64,000 nt of DNA from Streptomyces sp. CB01635 (lineage in GTDB: Bacteria > Actinomycetota > Actinomycetes > Streptomycetales > Streptomycetaceae). The notes under the pieces are model-generated. The model made no database searches, was not told where the DNA came from, and saw nothing but the letters and a program-made list of their open reading frames with translations. Positions within the stretch are counted from its first letter, which is position 1. Each line of letters opens with the position of its first letter. Shown here piece after piece: positions 50,885-60,532 of this stretch. A program made the position numbers and the translations under genes. Location of the stretch: contig NZ_NNBL01000027.1 in assembly GCF_002803065.1 (NCBI RefSeq), forward strand, positions 43,550-107,549. The letters run 5' to 3'.

Positions 50885-53146
50885 TCACCGAGTCACGGTC
50901 AGTGCCGTGCCCCGCGTGCGGTCCGACGAGGGTCCCGTCTCGATCTGGACCTCGCCGGGCTCCACGGCGAGGTCCAGGCCGCGGGTGACCGAGGCGAGCA
51001 CCTCGGCGTCGAGGGCGAACACGGCCTCGGCGCTCCCGCCGGGCTCCAGGTCGAGCCGTACGAACCCGCGCAGCTCCCGCGCCCGCGGCCATGACGTACC
51101 GCCCGACACCCGGCGCACATACAGCTGCACCGTCTCGCGCACGGGCCGCGTCCCGGTGTTGGTCACGGTGACGGAGCACGTCGTGCCGGGTTCACCGGCC
51201 GTGACGGTGGAGTGCGCGAGGCGGGGCGCCGCGTACTCCACCGTCGAGTAGGACAGGCCGTGACCGAAGGCGTGCCGCGCGGTGGCGCTCTGGTCCACGT
51301 AGCCGCGGTAGTCGTGGTCCTTGGCGTTGTAGAACACCGGCAGCTGCGCGGCGGACCGCGGCACCGACACCGGGAGCCGGCCCGCCGGCGACGCGGCCCC
51401 GAACAGGACGTCGGCCACCGCCCGTCCGCCCCACGGCCCCGGATACCAGGCGCACAGCACGCCCTTCGCCTTCCCCGTGAGGTCGGGCAGCGCGTGCGGG
51501 CGGCCCTGGACCAGGACCACGACGACCGGGGTGCCCGTCGCCGCCACCGCGTCGAGCAGCGCCGACTGCCCGTCCGGCAGGCGCAGATCGGCCAGGTCGA
51601 CGCCTTCGCCGCAGGTCATGCCTACCGGGTTCCCCGAGGAGACGACGGCCGCCCCGTTGGCCTCGAAGTGCGTGTCGCCCTCGCGGGCGCTCGACCCGCC
51701 GAGGACGAGCACGGCCACCTCGGCCGACGCGGCCAGAGCGACCGCCTCCGGCACGCCGGACAGGTCGCCGCCGACGAGCTCGCACCCGCGTGCATACGTC
51801 ACTTCGGCGCCGGGCGCGGCCCCCGCCCGGATTCCGTCGAGCACGGTGACACCCGAGCCGGGCCGCTGCGGCGCGGTGTAGTCACCGATCTGGCCGGGAA
51901 CGGAGTCCGCGCCGGGGCCCATGACCGCGATGCGGCGCAGGGAAAGGCCGAGTGGCAGCGTCACCCCGTCGTGCTCCAGGAGCACGATCGACTCACGCGC
52001 CAGGCGCTCGCTCAACTCCCGGACGCCGGAAGGTTGTTCAGGCCTGCCGACGTACGGCCGCTCGAAGAGGCCGAGCCGGAACTTGAGCGCGAGGACGCGC
52101 TCCACCGCCGAGTCCACGGTCGCCTCCGCGACGAGCCCCCGCTCGACGGCCTCGCCCAGTCGCGGGAAGCAGTCGTCCCACAGGCTCAGATCCGTGCCCG
52201 CCGCCAGGGCGAGCGCGCCCGCCGCCGCGGGATCGCCGGCCAGGCGCGTCAGCCGGTCGAGCGCGCCCCCGTCGGCCATCACGATGCCGTCGAACCCCCA
52301 ACGCTCCCGCAGGAGTTCGGTCAGGAGATACCGGCTCGCGGCGCACGGCAGACCGTCGAACTCGTTGTACGCCGCCATCACGCCCGCGGCGCCCGCACGG
52401 ACCCCTGCCCGCGCCGCCGCCAGATGGATCTCGTGCAGCTCGCGGACGCCGATCTCGGTGGCCGCGCTGTTGCGCCCGCCCACCGAGGAACCCTGGCCCG
52501 CGAAGTGCTTCAGCACCACCCCGACCCCGGCCCGCCGCATGCCCCGTACGAGCGCCTCGGTGAACCGGGCCGCCAGATACGGGTCCTCGCCGAAGCACTC
52601 CTCGGCCCGGCCCCAGCGCGGGTCGCGGACGAGATCGAGCGCCGACACCAGGGCCAGATGGCCGCCCCTGGCCCGTAGTTCGGCCCCGGCCCCGGCCGCC
52701 GCCTCCTCGTAGAGGTCCGGGTCCCAGGTCGAGCCGACGGCCAGGTTCACCGGCAGGACGGTGCCGTCGAGCGCCTGGTGGCCGTGCGGGACCTCCTCGA
52801 CCAGCAGCACGGGGATGCCGAGCCGCGTCTGTTCGACCATGTGCCGCTGTACCGCGTCCGCGACACCCGCCGCGTCCGCCGCCGTGATCCCGTCGGCGAA
52901 GGTCACCCCGGACCACGGGTCCGCGCGCTGGAGCCCGTACAGGGCGCCCATGCCGTCGTACGCGGCGACCTCGGAGCGGAACGCGTCCGTCAGCCGGTGG
53001 CCCGAGCCGGTGCGCTGGTACGCGTGCCAGCCGTACATCCGCTGGTTGAGCTGTCCGACCTTCTCGGTGAGCGTCATCCGGCCGAGCAGATCCCGCACGC
53101 GCTCGCGCACCGGGGCCGCAGGGTCGCGGTAGAGCGGCTCGTTCAT
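50885..53146 (-). CDS. Glycoside hydrolase family 3 beta-glycosidase
   Basis: A 753-residue GH3 enzyme without signal peptide, hence cytosolic. Marks: MTLTEKVGQLNQ near 24, DPRWGRAEECFGEDPYLAARF near 180, KHFAGQGSSVGGRN near 220, the nucleophile Asp near 290 in GIVMADGGALDR, a C-terminal alpha/beta domain (VAVLVLGGSSAREGD near 490) and a fibronectin III-like end. It would cleave non-reducing beta-linked glucose, xylose or mannose from imported oligosaccharides. The ATG overlaps the stop of the upstream GH5-like gene by four bases. Last glycosidase gene of the ABC transporter operon. Confidence 0.92.
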   Translation of the reverse strand: MNEPLYRDPAAPVRERVRDLLGRMTLTEKVGQLNQRMYGWHAYQRTGSGHRLTDAFRSEVAAYDGMGALYGLQRADPWSGVTFADGITAADAAGVADAVQRHMVEQTRLGIPVLLVEEVPHGHQALDGTVLPVNLAVGSTWDPDLYEEAAAGAGAELRARGGHLALVSALDLVRDPRWGRAEECFGEDPYLAARFTEALVRGMRRAGVGVVLKHFAGQGSSVGGRNSAATEIGVRELHEIHLAAARAGVRAGAAGVMAAYNEFDGLPCAASRYLLTELLRERWGFDGIVMADGGALDRLTRLAGDPAAAGALALAAGTDLSLWDDCFPRLGEAVERGLVAEATVDSAVERVLALKFRLGLFERPYVGRPEQPSGVRELSERLARESIVLLEHDGVTLPLGLSLRRIAVMGPGADSVPGQIGDYTAPQRPGSGVTVLDGIRAGAAPGAEVTYARGCELVGGDLSGVPEAVALAASAEVAVLVLGGSSAREGDTHFEANGAAVVSSGNPVGMTCGEGVDLADLRLPDGQSALLDAVAATGTPVVVVLVQGRPHALPDLTGKAKGVLCAWYPGPWGGRAVADVLFGAASPAGRLPVSVPRSAAQLPVFYNAKDHDYRGYVDQSATARHAFGHGLSYSTVEYAAPRLAHSTVTAGEPGTTCSVTVTNTGTRPVRETVQLYVRRVSGGTSWPRARELRGFVRLDLEPGGSAEAVFALDAEVLASVTRGLDLAVEPGEVQIETGPSSDRTRGTALTVTR

Positions 53147-55077
53147 CGCAGTTCCAGAACGCGCACGCCGTACGGGTCCAGGGCGACGTCCGTGACGGGC
53201 TCGCCCGTCCCCGCGTCGTGCAGCGTCCCGGCGGCCTGCGGGCGCACCGTCGTCTCCTGCCCGGACTGGCTCACCAGCCACACGAACCGCCGCCCGTCCT
53301 CGTGGACCAGCACATCGGCCGACACATACGGGCTCTCGACCGTCACGGGCCGTGCCACACCGGCGACCTCGGCGAGCGCCGCGTACAGCCGGTGGGTCTG
53401 CTCCGGGTTGACGTGCGCCGTGCGGGCGGCCATGTGCTCCAGCGGATACGTCGCGAGGACGGTGCGGCCGAGGCCCGTGGCCCGCGAGAGGAGTGCGGGG
53501 CGGCCGTGCGCGTCGACGGCGACGACCTCAGCGTCGCGCGCCTCGACCGGCAGGTACGCCCGGCTGTCCTCGTTGCCCGCGACCGGGAAGCGCAGGGTCT
53601 CACCGGCCCTGATGCCCCCGAAGTCCCTCGTGAACGTCATCTCCAGGACGTCGTCCTCGATCGGCTCGGCCACCCCGTACGACAGCTGCATCTCGACGCC
53701 GAACAGGCCGTCCAGGTCGTCGAACCACGGCCCGCGCGTCCCAGGGTGCTCGCCCGAGCAGAACGACAGGTAGACCGTGGCTCCCTCGGTGGCCCGCCGA
53801 GCCAGTGCGCGCCGGGTGCGGGTCGTCAACTGCCTTGTCGCGGGGAGGAGATAGAGCTGCGGGTCCTCGCTGAGGCCGTCCGCCTCCCGGGTGAGGCCCA
53901 CCGCCAGGTCCGCGGCGCGCGCCGCGACGTACCCCTGGTGGAGCGAGGTGAAGATGAGCGGGCGGTCGGCGGGGCGGCTGTACGGGTAGCCGCGCTCCAG
54001 GAACGCGGGCACGACGAGCGCGGCCCCGGCGTCCGAGCGGCGGCAGCGCGTGAAGTCGACCTGCTCCAACACCTTCGCGAACGCGGCGAGTTCGACGAGC
54101 GGGGCCTTCGGGGCGCCCGTGCTGTCCGTGATGCCGAAGTGCATCTCGAAGGGGTGGTGGTCGTAGGGGGACCGGTCCCACAGATCGTCGTAGTCCGTGT
54201 TGTTCCAGGCGACCCAGCCCGTCGCGCCGCCCAGCAGTGAGTTGTGCAGGGTCTGGCGGTAGTACACGCCCGCGTTCTCGGCGGACACCGTGTCCGTCGA
54301 CAGGCCGAACTCCTCCAGGACCACCGGCTGCCCCGTGACGGCCGCGAGCTCGCACTCGAACGCGGCGCGGTAGTGCTGGCGCGGCCGGTCCGTGTCGGAG
54401 CGGTAGACGTGCGGGCCCACGAAGTCGACGTACTCGGCGGTGTCCCGCAGCGAGAAACCGTTGTCGCGGCCCGTCACCTCGATGCCCCACGCGCCGTCGC
54501 CCAGGGAGACGGGCTGGGTGCCGCCGGCCGCGCGCACGGCGTTGCACATGGCCTGGGCCCACGCCGTGACGACGTCACTGGAGGGCGGATCGACCTGGTA
54601 GATCCGCCCGTAGCCCGGCATCTCGTTGGTGATCAGCCAGCCCGTGACGGCCGGGTGGTCCTTGAAGCGGCGCGTCATCTGGGACACGAACCACGCCTGG
54701 CGGCCGACCATCCACACGTCCTCGTACAGGTCCCGGCCCCCGCGCCAGGCCGGATCCCAGTTCTCGCCGGACATGTGGCCGACGATGAACGTCGGCACGG
54801 TGCCCATGCCCGCCTCGGTGTGCGCGTCGAGGAAGTCGCGGAAGCGCTCGCACAACTCCTCGTCGATCCGGTGCGGTTCGGGGTGGAAGTCGGGCCAGTA
54901 GAAGAACGAGCGGGTCATGTTCAGACCGTGCTCGCGCAGCACCGCCAGTTCCTCGCGCACCGTCTTCGGCTCGTAGTCGCGCCACATCAGGGGACCGCCG
55001 GTGCGGGACCAGAAGTTGGCGCCGAGCCAGGGCAGGACGGCGGAGTCGTGGGTGAGGTGGGCGCTGTGGCGTCGCAT
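53143..55077 (-). CDS. GH-A clan glycoside hydrolase (GH5/beta-mannanase-like)
   Basis: A 644-residue enzyme. The first 330 residues are a TIM barrel of clan A type: GANFWSRTGGPLMWRDY near 19, VLREHGLNMTRSFFYWPDFHP near 47, acid/base Glu near 151 in WLITNEMPGYG, HVYRSDTD near 225 and nucleophile Glu near 255 in PVVLEEFGLS. The rest is a flavodoxin-like domain and a C-terminal beta domain, an architecture also used by beta-mannosidases and beta-galactosidases. No signal peptide, so it acts on imported sugars. It starts 34 bases after lacI and overlaps GH3. The family number is an estimate. Confidence 0.82.
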   Translation of the reverse strand: MRRHSAHLTHDSAVLPWLGANFWSRTGGPLMWRDYEPKTVREELAVLREHGLNMTRSFFYWPDFHPEPHRIDEELCERFRDFLDAHTEAGMGTVPTFIVGHMSGENWDPAWRGGRDLYEDVWMVGRQAWFVSQMTRRFKDHPAVTGWLITNEMPGYGRIYQVDPPSSDVVTAWAQAMCNAVRAAGGTQPVSLGDGAWGIEVTGRDNGFSLRDTAEYVDFVGPHVYRSDTDRPRQHYRAAFECELAAVTGQPVVLEEFGLSTDTVSAENAGVYYRQTLHNSLLGGATGWVAWNNTDYDDLWDRSPYDHHPFEMHFGITDSTGAPKAPLVELAAFAKVLEQVDFTRCRRSDAGAALVVPAFLERGYPYSRPADRPLIFTSLHQGYVAARAADLAVGLTREADGLSEDPQLYLLPATRQLTTRTRRALARRATEGATVYLSFCSGEHPGTRGPWFDDLDGLFGVEMQLSYGVAEPIEDDVLEMTFTRDFGGIRAGETLRFPVAGNEDSRAYLPVEARDAEVVAVDAHGRPALLSRATGLGRTVLATYPLEHMAARTAHVNPEQTHRLYAALAEVAGVARPVTVESPYVSADVLVHEDGRRFVWLVSQSGQETTVRPQAAGTLHDAGTGEPVTDVALDPYGVRVLELR

Positions 55078-55111
55078 GGTGGTACCTAGCTCCGTTGGAA
55101 TGCGGGACTTG

Positions 55112-56149
55112 TCAGGGGGTTGCGGGGCCGGTCGACTCGCGGACGACCAGGTGCGGGCGCCCTTCGAGAGGTGTCTCGGGAACGTCCTCGCCGCACCGGG
55201 CGAGCAGCACGCGCGCGGCGGCCGCGCCGACCCGCTGCACCTGCTGGTCGACGGTCGTCAGGCGCGGGTGCAGCCAGCTGCCGAGCGGGAGGTTGTCGTA
55301 ACCGACGACGGACAGGTCTTCGGGCACGCGCAGGCCGGCGCGCTGGGCGGTGCCGATGCCGCACACGGCCATCGAGTCGTTGGCGTACACGATCGCGGTG
55401 GGCCGCTCGGTGCGCCCGATCAGCTCCTCGGTCGCGGCGACGGCGGCCCCCTCCGAGAAGTCGGTGCTCAGGACGGCGACGGGCCGGAGCCCGGCGAGGC
55501 CGAGCGTCTCTTCGAAGACCGTGCGCCGCAGCCGGGTGTGCTGGAGCTCGGTGGGCCCGCAGACGTACGCGATGCGCCGGTGGCCGAGCCCGAGCAGGTG
55601 GTCGACCGCCTCGTGGACGCCCGACCCCTGGTTGCCGAGGCCGACGGTCGGCACGGTGGCCTCCGGGTCGGGCGCGCCGAGCAGTACCGACGGAAGCCCG
55701 ATGCGGCGCAGCAGAGCCGGGCGCGGGTCGTCGGCCCGCGCGTCCGTGAGGACGGCCCCGTCGACCCGGCCCTCGGCGGCGAGCCGCTCGTACAGGGCGC
55801 TCTCCTCGTCGACACCGGCCACCAGATGCAGCAGCAGACCGTAGCCGCGCGGCGCCAGCTCTCCCTCTATGCCGGTGATCAGCTCACTGAAGTGCGGGTC
55901 GGCCCCGAGCACGTCGGTGGGCCTGCGCACGACGAGCGCGAGCGTACGGGTGCGGGCGCTGCGCAGCGCCGCCGCCGACGCGCTCGGCGACCAGCCGAGC
56001 TCCGCCGCCGCGTCGAGGATCCGCCGCCTGGTCGGCTCGGCGAGGCGCCCCTTGTCGTTGAACGCCTGCGACACCGCCGCCGTCGACACACCGGCCGCGG
56101 CCGCCACCGCCTTGATGGTCGGCCGGCTTCCGGTACGGGCCTTGCTCAC
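55112..56149 (-). CDS. LacI-family repressor of the sugar operon
   Basis: A 345-residue LacI-type regulator. Helix-turn-helix TIKAVAAAAGVSTAAVSQAFNDKGRLAEPTRRRI (in pieces, residues about 11-45), then a periplasmic-binding-protein-like sensor domain (LVVRRPTDVLGADPHFSELITGIE; VGYDNLPLGSWLHPRLTTVDQ in pieces). The GTG at 56149 overlaps the permease stop as GTGA, so it is embedded in the operon that it probably controls. A LacI-type operator with central ATCGAT lies at 59298-59313 in front of the binding-protein gene. Confidence 0.9.
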   Translation of the reverse strand: MSKARTGSRPTIKAVAAAAGVSTAAVSQAFNDKGRLAEPTRRRILDAAAELGWSPSASAAALRSARTRTLALVVRRPTDVLGADPHFSELITGIEGELAPRGYGLLLHLVAGVDEESALYERLAAEGRVDGAVLTDARADDPRPALLRRIGLPSVLLGAPDPEATVPTVGLGNQGSGVHEAVDHLLGLGHRRIAYVCGPTELQHTRLRRTVFEETLGLAGLRPVAVLSTDFSEGAAVAATEELIGRTERPTAIVYANDSMAVCGIGTAQRAGLRVPEDLSVVGYDNLPLGSWLHPRLTTVDQQVQRVGAAAARVLLARCGEDVPETPLEGRPHLVVRESTGPATP

Positions 56150-56991
56150 ATCTTCACCGCCCCACTGACGAGTGCCTGCTGCATCCGCTTCTGGAGCACC
56201 GTATAGACGATCCACACCGGTACGAGGGTGAGGACGGTCCCCGCGGTCAGGACCCCGTAGTCCGTCCCGGTGATGGACTTCAGCGTGGGCAGCGCCACTT
56301 GGACCGTGCGCTGAGCGGGGTCGGGGCCGATGATCACGAGCGAGTACAGGTACTCGTTCCAGAACGTCAGGAAGTTCAGGAGCAGCACGGTCGCGATGCC
56401 GGGCAGGCACATCGGCGTGTACACGTGCCGGAGCACCGCGAAGGTCGAGGCGCCGTCCATACGGGCCGCCTCCTCCATCTCCCTGGGGACGATCCGCATG
56501 AACTGGACCAGGATCACCACCGAGAGCGGCAGCGCCGTGGCCGGCAGGAACAGGATCATGAACGTGCGGGTGTGGAACAGGCCGGTGGCCGCGGCCAGCA
56601 GGAACGTCGGGAAGAGCGCCGCGAACGTCGGGATCAGGAACCCCAGCGAGAAGACGCTCTCGACCACGGAGGCGAGCCGGCCCGTCGAGCGGGCCAGCGC
56701 GAACGCGGCCGGTATCGCGAGCGCGAGTGTCAGGACGAGCGAGAACACCGTCACCAGCGCCGAGTTGACGACCGCGAGCCCAAGGCCGGCGCTGTGGAAG
56801 GCGGTACTGAAGTTGCCGAGGCCGAACGACGACGGCAGCGCGAACGGACTGGCGAAGATCTCCTCGTTCGTCTTGAACGCCGAGGCGACGAAGTAGTACA
56901 GGGGGATGACCAGGAGCACCGCGTACAGCCAGACGAGGATGTGCGCGGGCAGCCAGGACCTGCCGAGGCGGCTGTGCTTGGCGGACTTCAT
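56146..56991 (-). CDS. Sugar ABC transporter permease (MalG-like)
   Basis: A 281-residue permease with six helices of the carbohydrate-uptake CUT1 type. The EAA loop EMEEAARMDGASTFAVLRHVYTPMCLPGI (in pieces, near 170-198) contacts the ATPase. It starts 14 bases after the first permease gene and overlaps lacI. No ATPase gene lies in the operon; streptomycetes share the ATPase MsiK among such systems, so this importer probably does too. Confidence 0.93.
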   Translation of the reverse strand: MKSAKHSRLGRSWLPAHILVWLYAVLLVIPLYYFVASAFKTNEEIFASPFALPSSFGLGNFSTAFHSAGLGLAVVNSALVTVFSLVLTLALAIPAAFALARSTGRLASVVESVFSLGFLIPTFAALFPTFLLAAATGLFHTRTFMILFLPATALPLSVVILVQFMRIVPREMEEAARMDGASTFAVLRHVYTPMCLPGIATVLLLNFLTFWNEYLYSLVIIGPDPAQRTVQVALPTLKSITGTDYGVLTAGTVLTLVPVWIVYTVLQKRMQQALVSGAVKM

Positions 56992-57005
56992 GGCGACGGC
57001 TCCGA

Positions 57006-57944
57006 TCAGTGGTTCTGGCGGAACGCGCGCCGGATGGCGAGCAGTCCGACGAGCCCGGCGAGGAAGAGGAAGACACCGACGGTCTGGCTGTAGCCGAGGT
57101 CGGCCGCGATGAACGCCTTCTGGTAGACGAGGAACGACAGCGTCGTCGACGAGCTGCCCGGGCCGCCCTGCGTCAGCAGCAGCACATGCTGCGCCGAGCC
57201 GAACAGCGTCCACAGGAACTGGAGCATCGTCACGACGCCGACATAGTCCTTGATCACCGGGAAGTGGATGCGCCACATGGTCCGCCAGTGCCCGGCCCCG
57301 TCGAGCTGTGCGGCCTCGCCCAGCTCGTCCGGCACACTGCCGAGCCGCGCCGCGAACAGCACCGCCGTGAACCCGATCCCGGCCCAGATGTCCAGGGCGA
57401 TCAGACACGCGAGGGCGGTCGAGGGCGAGGCGAGCCACGCGTCGGCGAGCGAGCCGAGACCGACCGCCTTCAGGCCGCCGTTGACCAGGCCGTCGGGAGA
57501 GAGGGCCGCGTAGAAGACCATGGCCTTCGCCGGGGTCGAGATCAGCCCGGGGATGAACAGCAGATACCGGACGACCTTGTGGCCGGGCGGCTTCTGCGCG
57601 ACGTAGTAGCCCAGCATGTACGCGCACACCACCATCACCGGGACGGCGACGACGAGCTGGATCGCCGTGTTGCTCACCGCGTCCCAGAACACCGGGTCGG
57701 CGAAGACCGTGCGCACGTTGTCGAACCCGGCGAACGACACCGGCTGCAGCATGCCCGGCCAGTGCAGCGCCGCCACCACGAAGATGGCGACCAGCGGGCC
57801 GACCATGAACACGAGGTACCAGACGAGCGCGGGCAGCGCGAGGATCGTGCCGCCCTGGCGGCGCGTCCGCCGGGCGGTGTCCGGGGGAGACGAGGTGGGG
57901 CGGCGGACCGCGGTCTCGCCCGCTGTCGACGTCATCGTCGTCAT
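57006..57944 (-). CDS. Sugar ABC transporter permease (MalF-like)
   Basis: A 312-residue CUT1-type permease with six helices after a charged N-terminal tail (RRPTSSPPDTARRTRR). The EAA loop ELGEAAQLDGAGHWRTMWRIHFPVI (in pieces) is near 205-230. GGGAG six bases before the ATG at 57944 sets the start. Forms the membrane channel with the downstream MalG-like protein; 41 bases follow the binding-protein gene. Confidence 0.93.
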   Translation of the reverse strand: MTTMTSTAGETAVRRPTSSPPDTARRTRRQGGTILALPALVWYLVFMVGPLVAIFVVAALHWPGMLQPVSFAGFDNVRTVFADPVFWDAVSNTAIQLVVAVPVMVVCAYMLGYYVAQKPPGHKVVRYLLFIPGLISTPAKAMVFYAALSPDGLVNGGLKAVGLGSLADAWLASPSTALACLIALDIWAGIGFTAVLFAARLGSVPDELGEAAQLDGAGHWRTMWRIHFPVIKDYVGVVTMLQFLWTLFGSAQHVLLLTQGGPGSSSTTLSFLVYQKAFIAADLGYSQTVGVFLFLAGLVGLLAIRRAFRQNH

Positions 57945-57985
57945 GAGCAACTCCCTTACCTGTGAGGAGAGATGGGGGCGGGCGG

Positions 57986-59272
57986 TCAGACGCCGCGGTA
58001 CGCGGCCTCGAGTACCGAGCGGACCCTGGCCGCGCTCGTGCCGCGCGTGAAGGACGTACTCGTCGCCGTGATCAGCGGCTGCGTCGCGGCCGGCGGGACG
58101 AACAGGTCGGGCAGCAGAACCTGGCCCACATCGCCGCCGAGCCCCTGCGCCGCCGCCACCAGCGGGAAGTCCGAGCTGACCGTGTCGGACCGCAGCGCCA
58201 TGTCGCGCCCGGCCTCCTCGATGAAGCGGGAGACGGTGTCCGCGCGGTACATGAACCGCAGGAACTTCTCGACGGCGTCGATCTTCTTCGTGCCGTTCGG
58301 GCTGATCCAGAAGCCGATCAGCGTGTACGTGCGCAGGATCGTCGGCTTGTCGTGTGCGGCCCCTGGCGCCAGCGGCCAGCCACCCACGTCCGTGTGGCGT
58401 GCCACCGGCTCCGGAACCTTCGCGAGCGCCGACGACATCGCCGACTGCATCGCCGCGGCCTGCGTGTTGAACTGCGTGGTCATCGAATCCGAGGTGAGGC
58501 CCTGGGCCTTGTCGGCAAACACCCCGGCGTCGCGCAGCTCGACGAAGTAGTCGATGCCCTGTCGTGCGCCCCGGCTGCCGAAGTCCCCGGTCGCGTAGAC
58601 GTGTCTGGCCTCGTCCTCGGTCAGGAACGTCTGGATGATCTGCGCGAGCAGCTTCTGCCCGGTCCAGTCGTTGCCGCCGACGGTCACCGGCGCGATGTTC
58701 TTCCTGCGCAACTTCCGTGCGGCGGCGATGAGCTGATCCCCGGTGGCGGGTATCTCGCCGACCCCCGCCTTGTCGAGGAGCGCCCGGTTGAAGGCGACCG
58801 GCCAGTTCGTGGCGAAGTACGGGAACGCGCGCAGCCGTCCCTTGCCGTCGGTCCACGCGTCCAGGGCCACGGGCAGCACGCGCTCGCGCAGCCCCCAGTC
58901 GTCCAGGTAGCCCTTCACGTCCACGGTGGCGCCGACATCGGTCCAGGCCAGCGTCTTGTCGTAGAGGTTCACCATGACGACGTCCGGCTCCTTGCGGGCC
59001 AGTCGCGAGGTCTCGTAGACCTGCGCGAGGTCGTCGCCGTTGACGAGGTTGCGCACCTTGAGGCCGGTCTCCTTGCGGAACCGGTCCAGGGCCGAGAGAT
59101 AGGTGGGGGAGCCGGGGGCCGTGGTGCCGAGCTGGCTGTGCACCACGAGCGTGTCGGGGTCGTCGCCGGCAGCGGCGAGGGCCGAGCAGCCGGACAGGGC
59201 GGAAGCGGCGGCGAGCCCGCCACCGGCGGCGAGGAATCCGCGCCGACTCATCGTCGAGGGCACAGAGGGCAC
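57986..59272 (-). CDS. Sugar ABC transporter substrate-binding lipoprotein
   Basis: A 428-residue family 1 extracellular binding protein. The N-terminus has twin arginines (SRRGFLAAGGG) and a lipobox LSGC near 29, so it may be exported by Tat and lipidated. PDVVMVNLYDKTLAWTDVG near 97 and GFWISPNGTKKIDAVEKFLRFMY (in pieces, near 335) are typical of the group. The GTG at 59272 has GGAG ten bases upstream; an ATG at 59251 (MSRRGFL) would give a more standard signal and cannot be excluded. First gene of the transporter-regulator-glycosidase operon. Confidence 0.9.
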   Translation of the reverse strand: MPSVPSTMSRRGFLAAGGGLAAASALSGCSALAAAGDDPDTLVVHSQLGTTAPGSPTYLSALDRFRKETGLKVRNLVNGDDLAQVYETSRLARKEPDVVMVNLYDKTLAWTDVGATVDVKGYLDDWGLRERVLPVALDAWTDGKGRLRAFPYFATNWPVAFNRALLDKAGVGEIPATGDQLIAAARKLRRKNIAPVTVGGNDWTGQKLLAQIIQTFLTEDEARHVYATGDFGSRGARQGIDYFVELRDAGVFADKAQGLTSDSMTTQFNTQAAAMQSAMSSALAKVPEPVARHTDVGGWPLAPGAAHDKPTILRTYTLIGFWISPNGTKKIDAVEKFLRFMYRADTVSRFIEEAGRDMALRSDTVSSDFPLVAAAQGLGGDVGQVLLPDLFVPPAATQPLITATSTSFTRGTSAARVRSVLEAAYRGV

Positions 59273-59297
59273 AGCGGTATGTCTCCAACCGGGAGTG

Positions 59298-59313
59298 GTT
59301 AATCGATATACCT
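59298..59313 (-). promoter_or_regulatory. Putative LacI-family operator
   Basis: GGTTAATCGATATACC is an imperfect palindrome around ATCGAT with an AT-rich core unlike its surroundings, 26 bases before the binding-protein start. LacI-family operators usually have a central CG, as here. Confidence 0.6.
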
Positions 59314-59424
59314 GTGAGAGGTGCGAGCACCGTAAGGGGCGGCAGGGGAACGGTCAACCCCCCGTTGCGCAGGGTGAAACGGGGTCGCCGCAGGCCGGTG
59401 CATACCCGGACGGGAGGTCCCGTA

Positions 59425-60339
59425 TCAGGCCTGTTCGGCCCGGAATGCCGCCGGTGTCACGCCCGTGTGCTGCTGGAAGTACTTCGAGAAGTTCGCCGAG
59501 TCGCCGATGCCGACGGCCACGCCGATGCGGCCCACCGGCAGGTCCGTGTGGGCGAGCAGGCGTTTCGCCTCCAGGGTCACCCGGCGGTCGATGAACGCCT
59601 TCGGGGTCTGGCCCGTCGCCGCCCGCACCGCGCGGACGAGGGTGCGCCGGGAGTAGCCGAGCTCGTCGGCGTACGCGCTCACGCTGTGGTTCGTGGTGAA
59701 GCCCTGCTCGACCGCCGTGCGGAAGCGGCTGAACGTCGTGTCCGGCTGCGGCCTGCACTCGTCCGCCGCCGCCTGCGCAGACACATGGGCGACCCGCAGC
59801 ATGAAGGCCGTCAGGGAGTGCCGCAGGACCGATGTGTGCAGGCTGAGCGGGAGTGTCGCCGTGTCCAGGTACTCGCGCTGGAGTTGGTCCAAGGAGGCGT
59901 CCAGGGCGGCGAGCTGTGCCTCGTCGGGGTGGAGCAGGGGCGGCCGGTCGTAGCGGTACAGGCCCGTCGCCTCGACGATGGCGCGCGGCAGGAAGCCGGG
60001 CTGCATGGTGAGCGCGGTGCCGACGTAGCGCTCGCCCGTGGAGAAGCCGTGCACCTGGCCGGGCCGGATCCACAGGATGTCGCCGGCACCGACCTCGTAC
60101 TCCGTGAAGTCGATCATGTGGTGGACCGGGCCCTCGCGGAAGAAGAGCAGGACGTGGAAGTCGATCCGGTGCACGCGGCGCGACAGGCCGACCCCGCCCG
60201 CCCAGGGACCCTCCGTGCCCATCGGGCCGATCTGTATCCCGACCCCGGACACGCTGGCGCTGGGGTCGAAGGGATACGTACGGATGTGCTCCGCAGCTCC
60301 CATATGTGCGCTCGGATGTGCGCTGCCCTGCTCCGTCAT
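59425..60339 (-). CDS. AraC-family transcriptional regulator
   Basis: A 304-residue regulator. The N-terminal cupin sensor domain (HRIDFHVLLFFREGPVHHMIDFTEYEVGAGDILWIRPGQVHGF in pieces, residues about 58-100) is followed by two AraC helix-turn-helix motifs at the C-terminus (SVSAYADELGYSRRTLVRAVRAATGQTPKAFIDRRV and GRIGVAVGIGDSANFSKYFQQHTGVTPAAFR in pieces). AAGGAAAG upstream supports the ATG at 60339. It lies 152 bases before the sugar-binding-protein gene on the same strand and diverges from transketolase. It may regulate either; the sensor domain suggests a sugar or other small ligand. Confidence 0.9.
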   Translation of the reverse strand: MTEQGSAHPSAHMGAAEHIRTYPFDPSASVSGVGIQIGPMGTEGPWAGGVGLSRRVHRIDFHVLLFFREGPVHHMIDFTEYEVGAGDILWIRPGQVHGFSTGERYVGTALTMQPGFLPRAIVEATGLYRYDRPPLLHPDEAQLAALDASLDQLQREYLDTATLPLSLHTSVLRHSLTAFMLRVAHVSAQAAADECRPQPDTTFSRFRTAVEQGFTTNHSVSAYADELGYSRRTLVRAVRAATGQTPKAFIDRRVTLEAKRLLAHTDLPVGRIGVAVGIGDSANFSKYFQQHTGVTPAAFRAEQA

Positions 60340-60532
60340 CCACTTTCCTTGACTCAAACCGGCTCGGCCTCTTGCAGGTGTCCCATTTTCACCGAACGCT
60401 GGCACGGGCGCACCTGCCGCGCCAAAAGTATGACCTTTAGATTCGTAGGTAGTTCGACCAGGTCTTTAGCCCCGGTCGGGTGGTGCCTCTCGGTACCTCG
60501 GATGCCATACGGATGCGAAGGAAGTCGTACAG

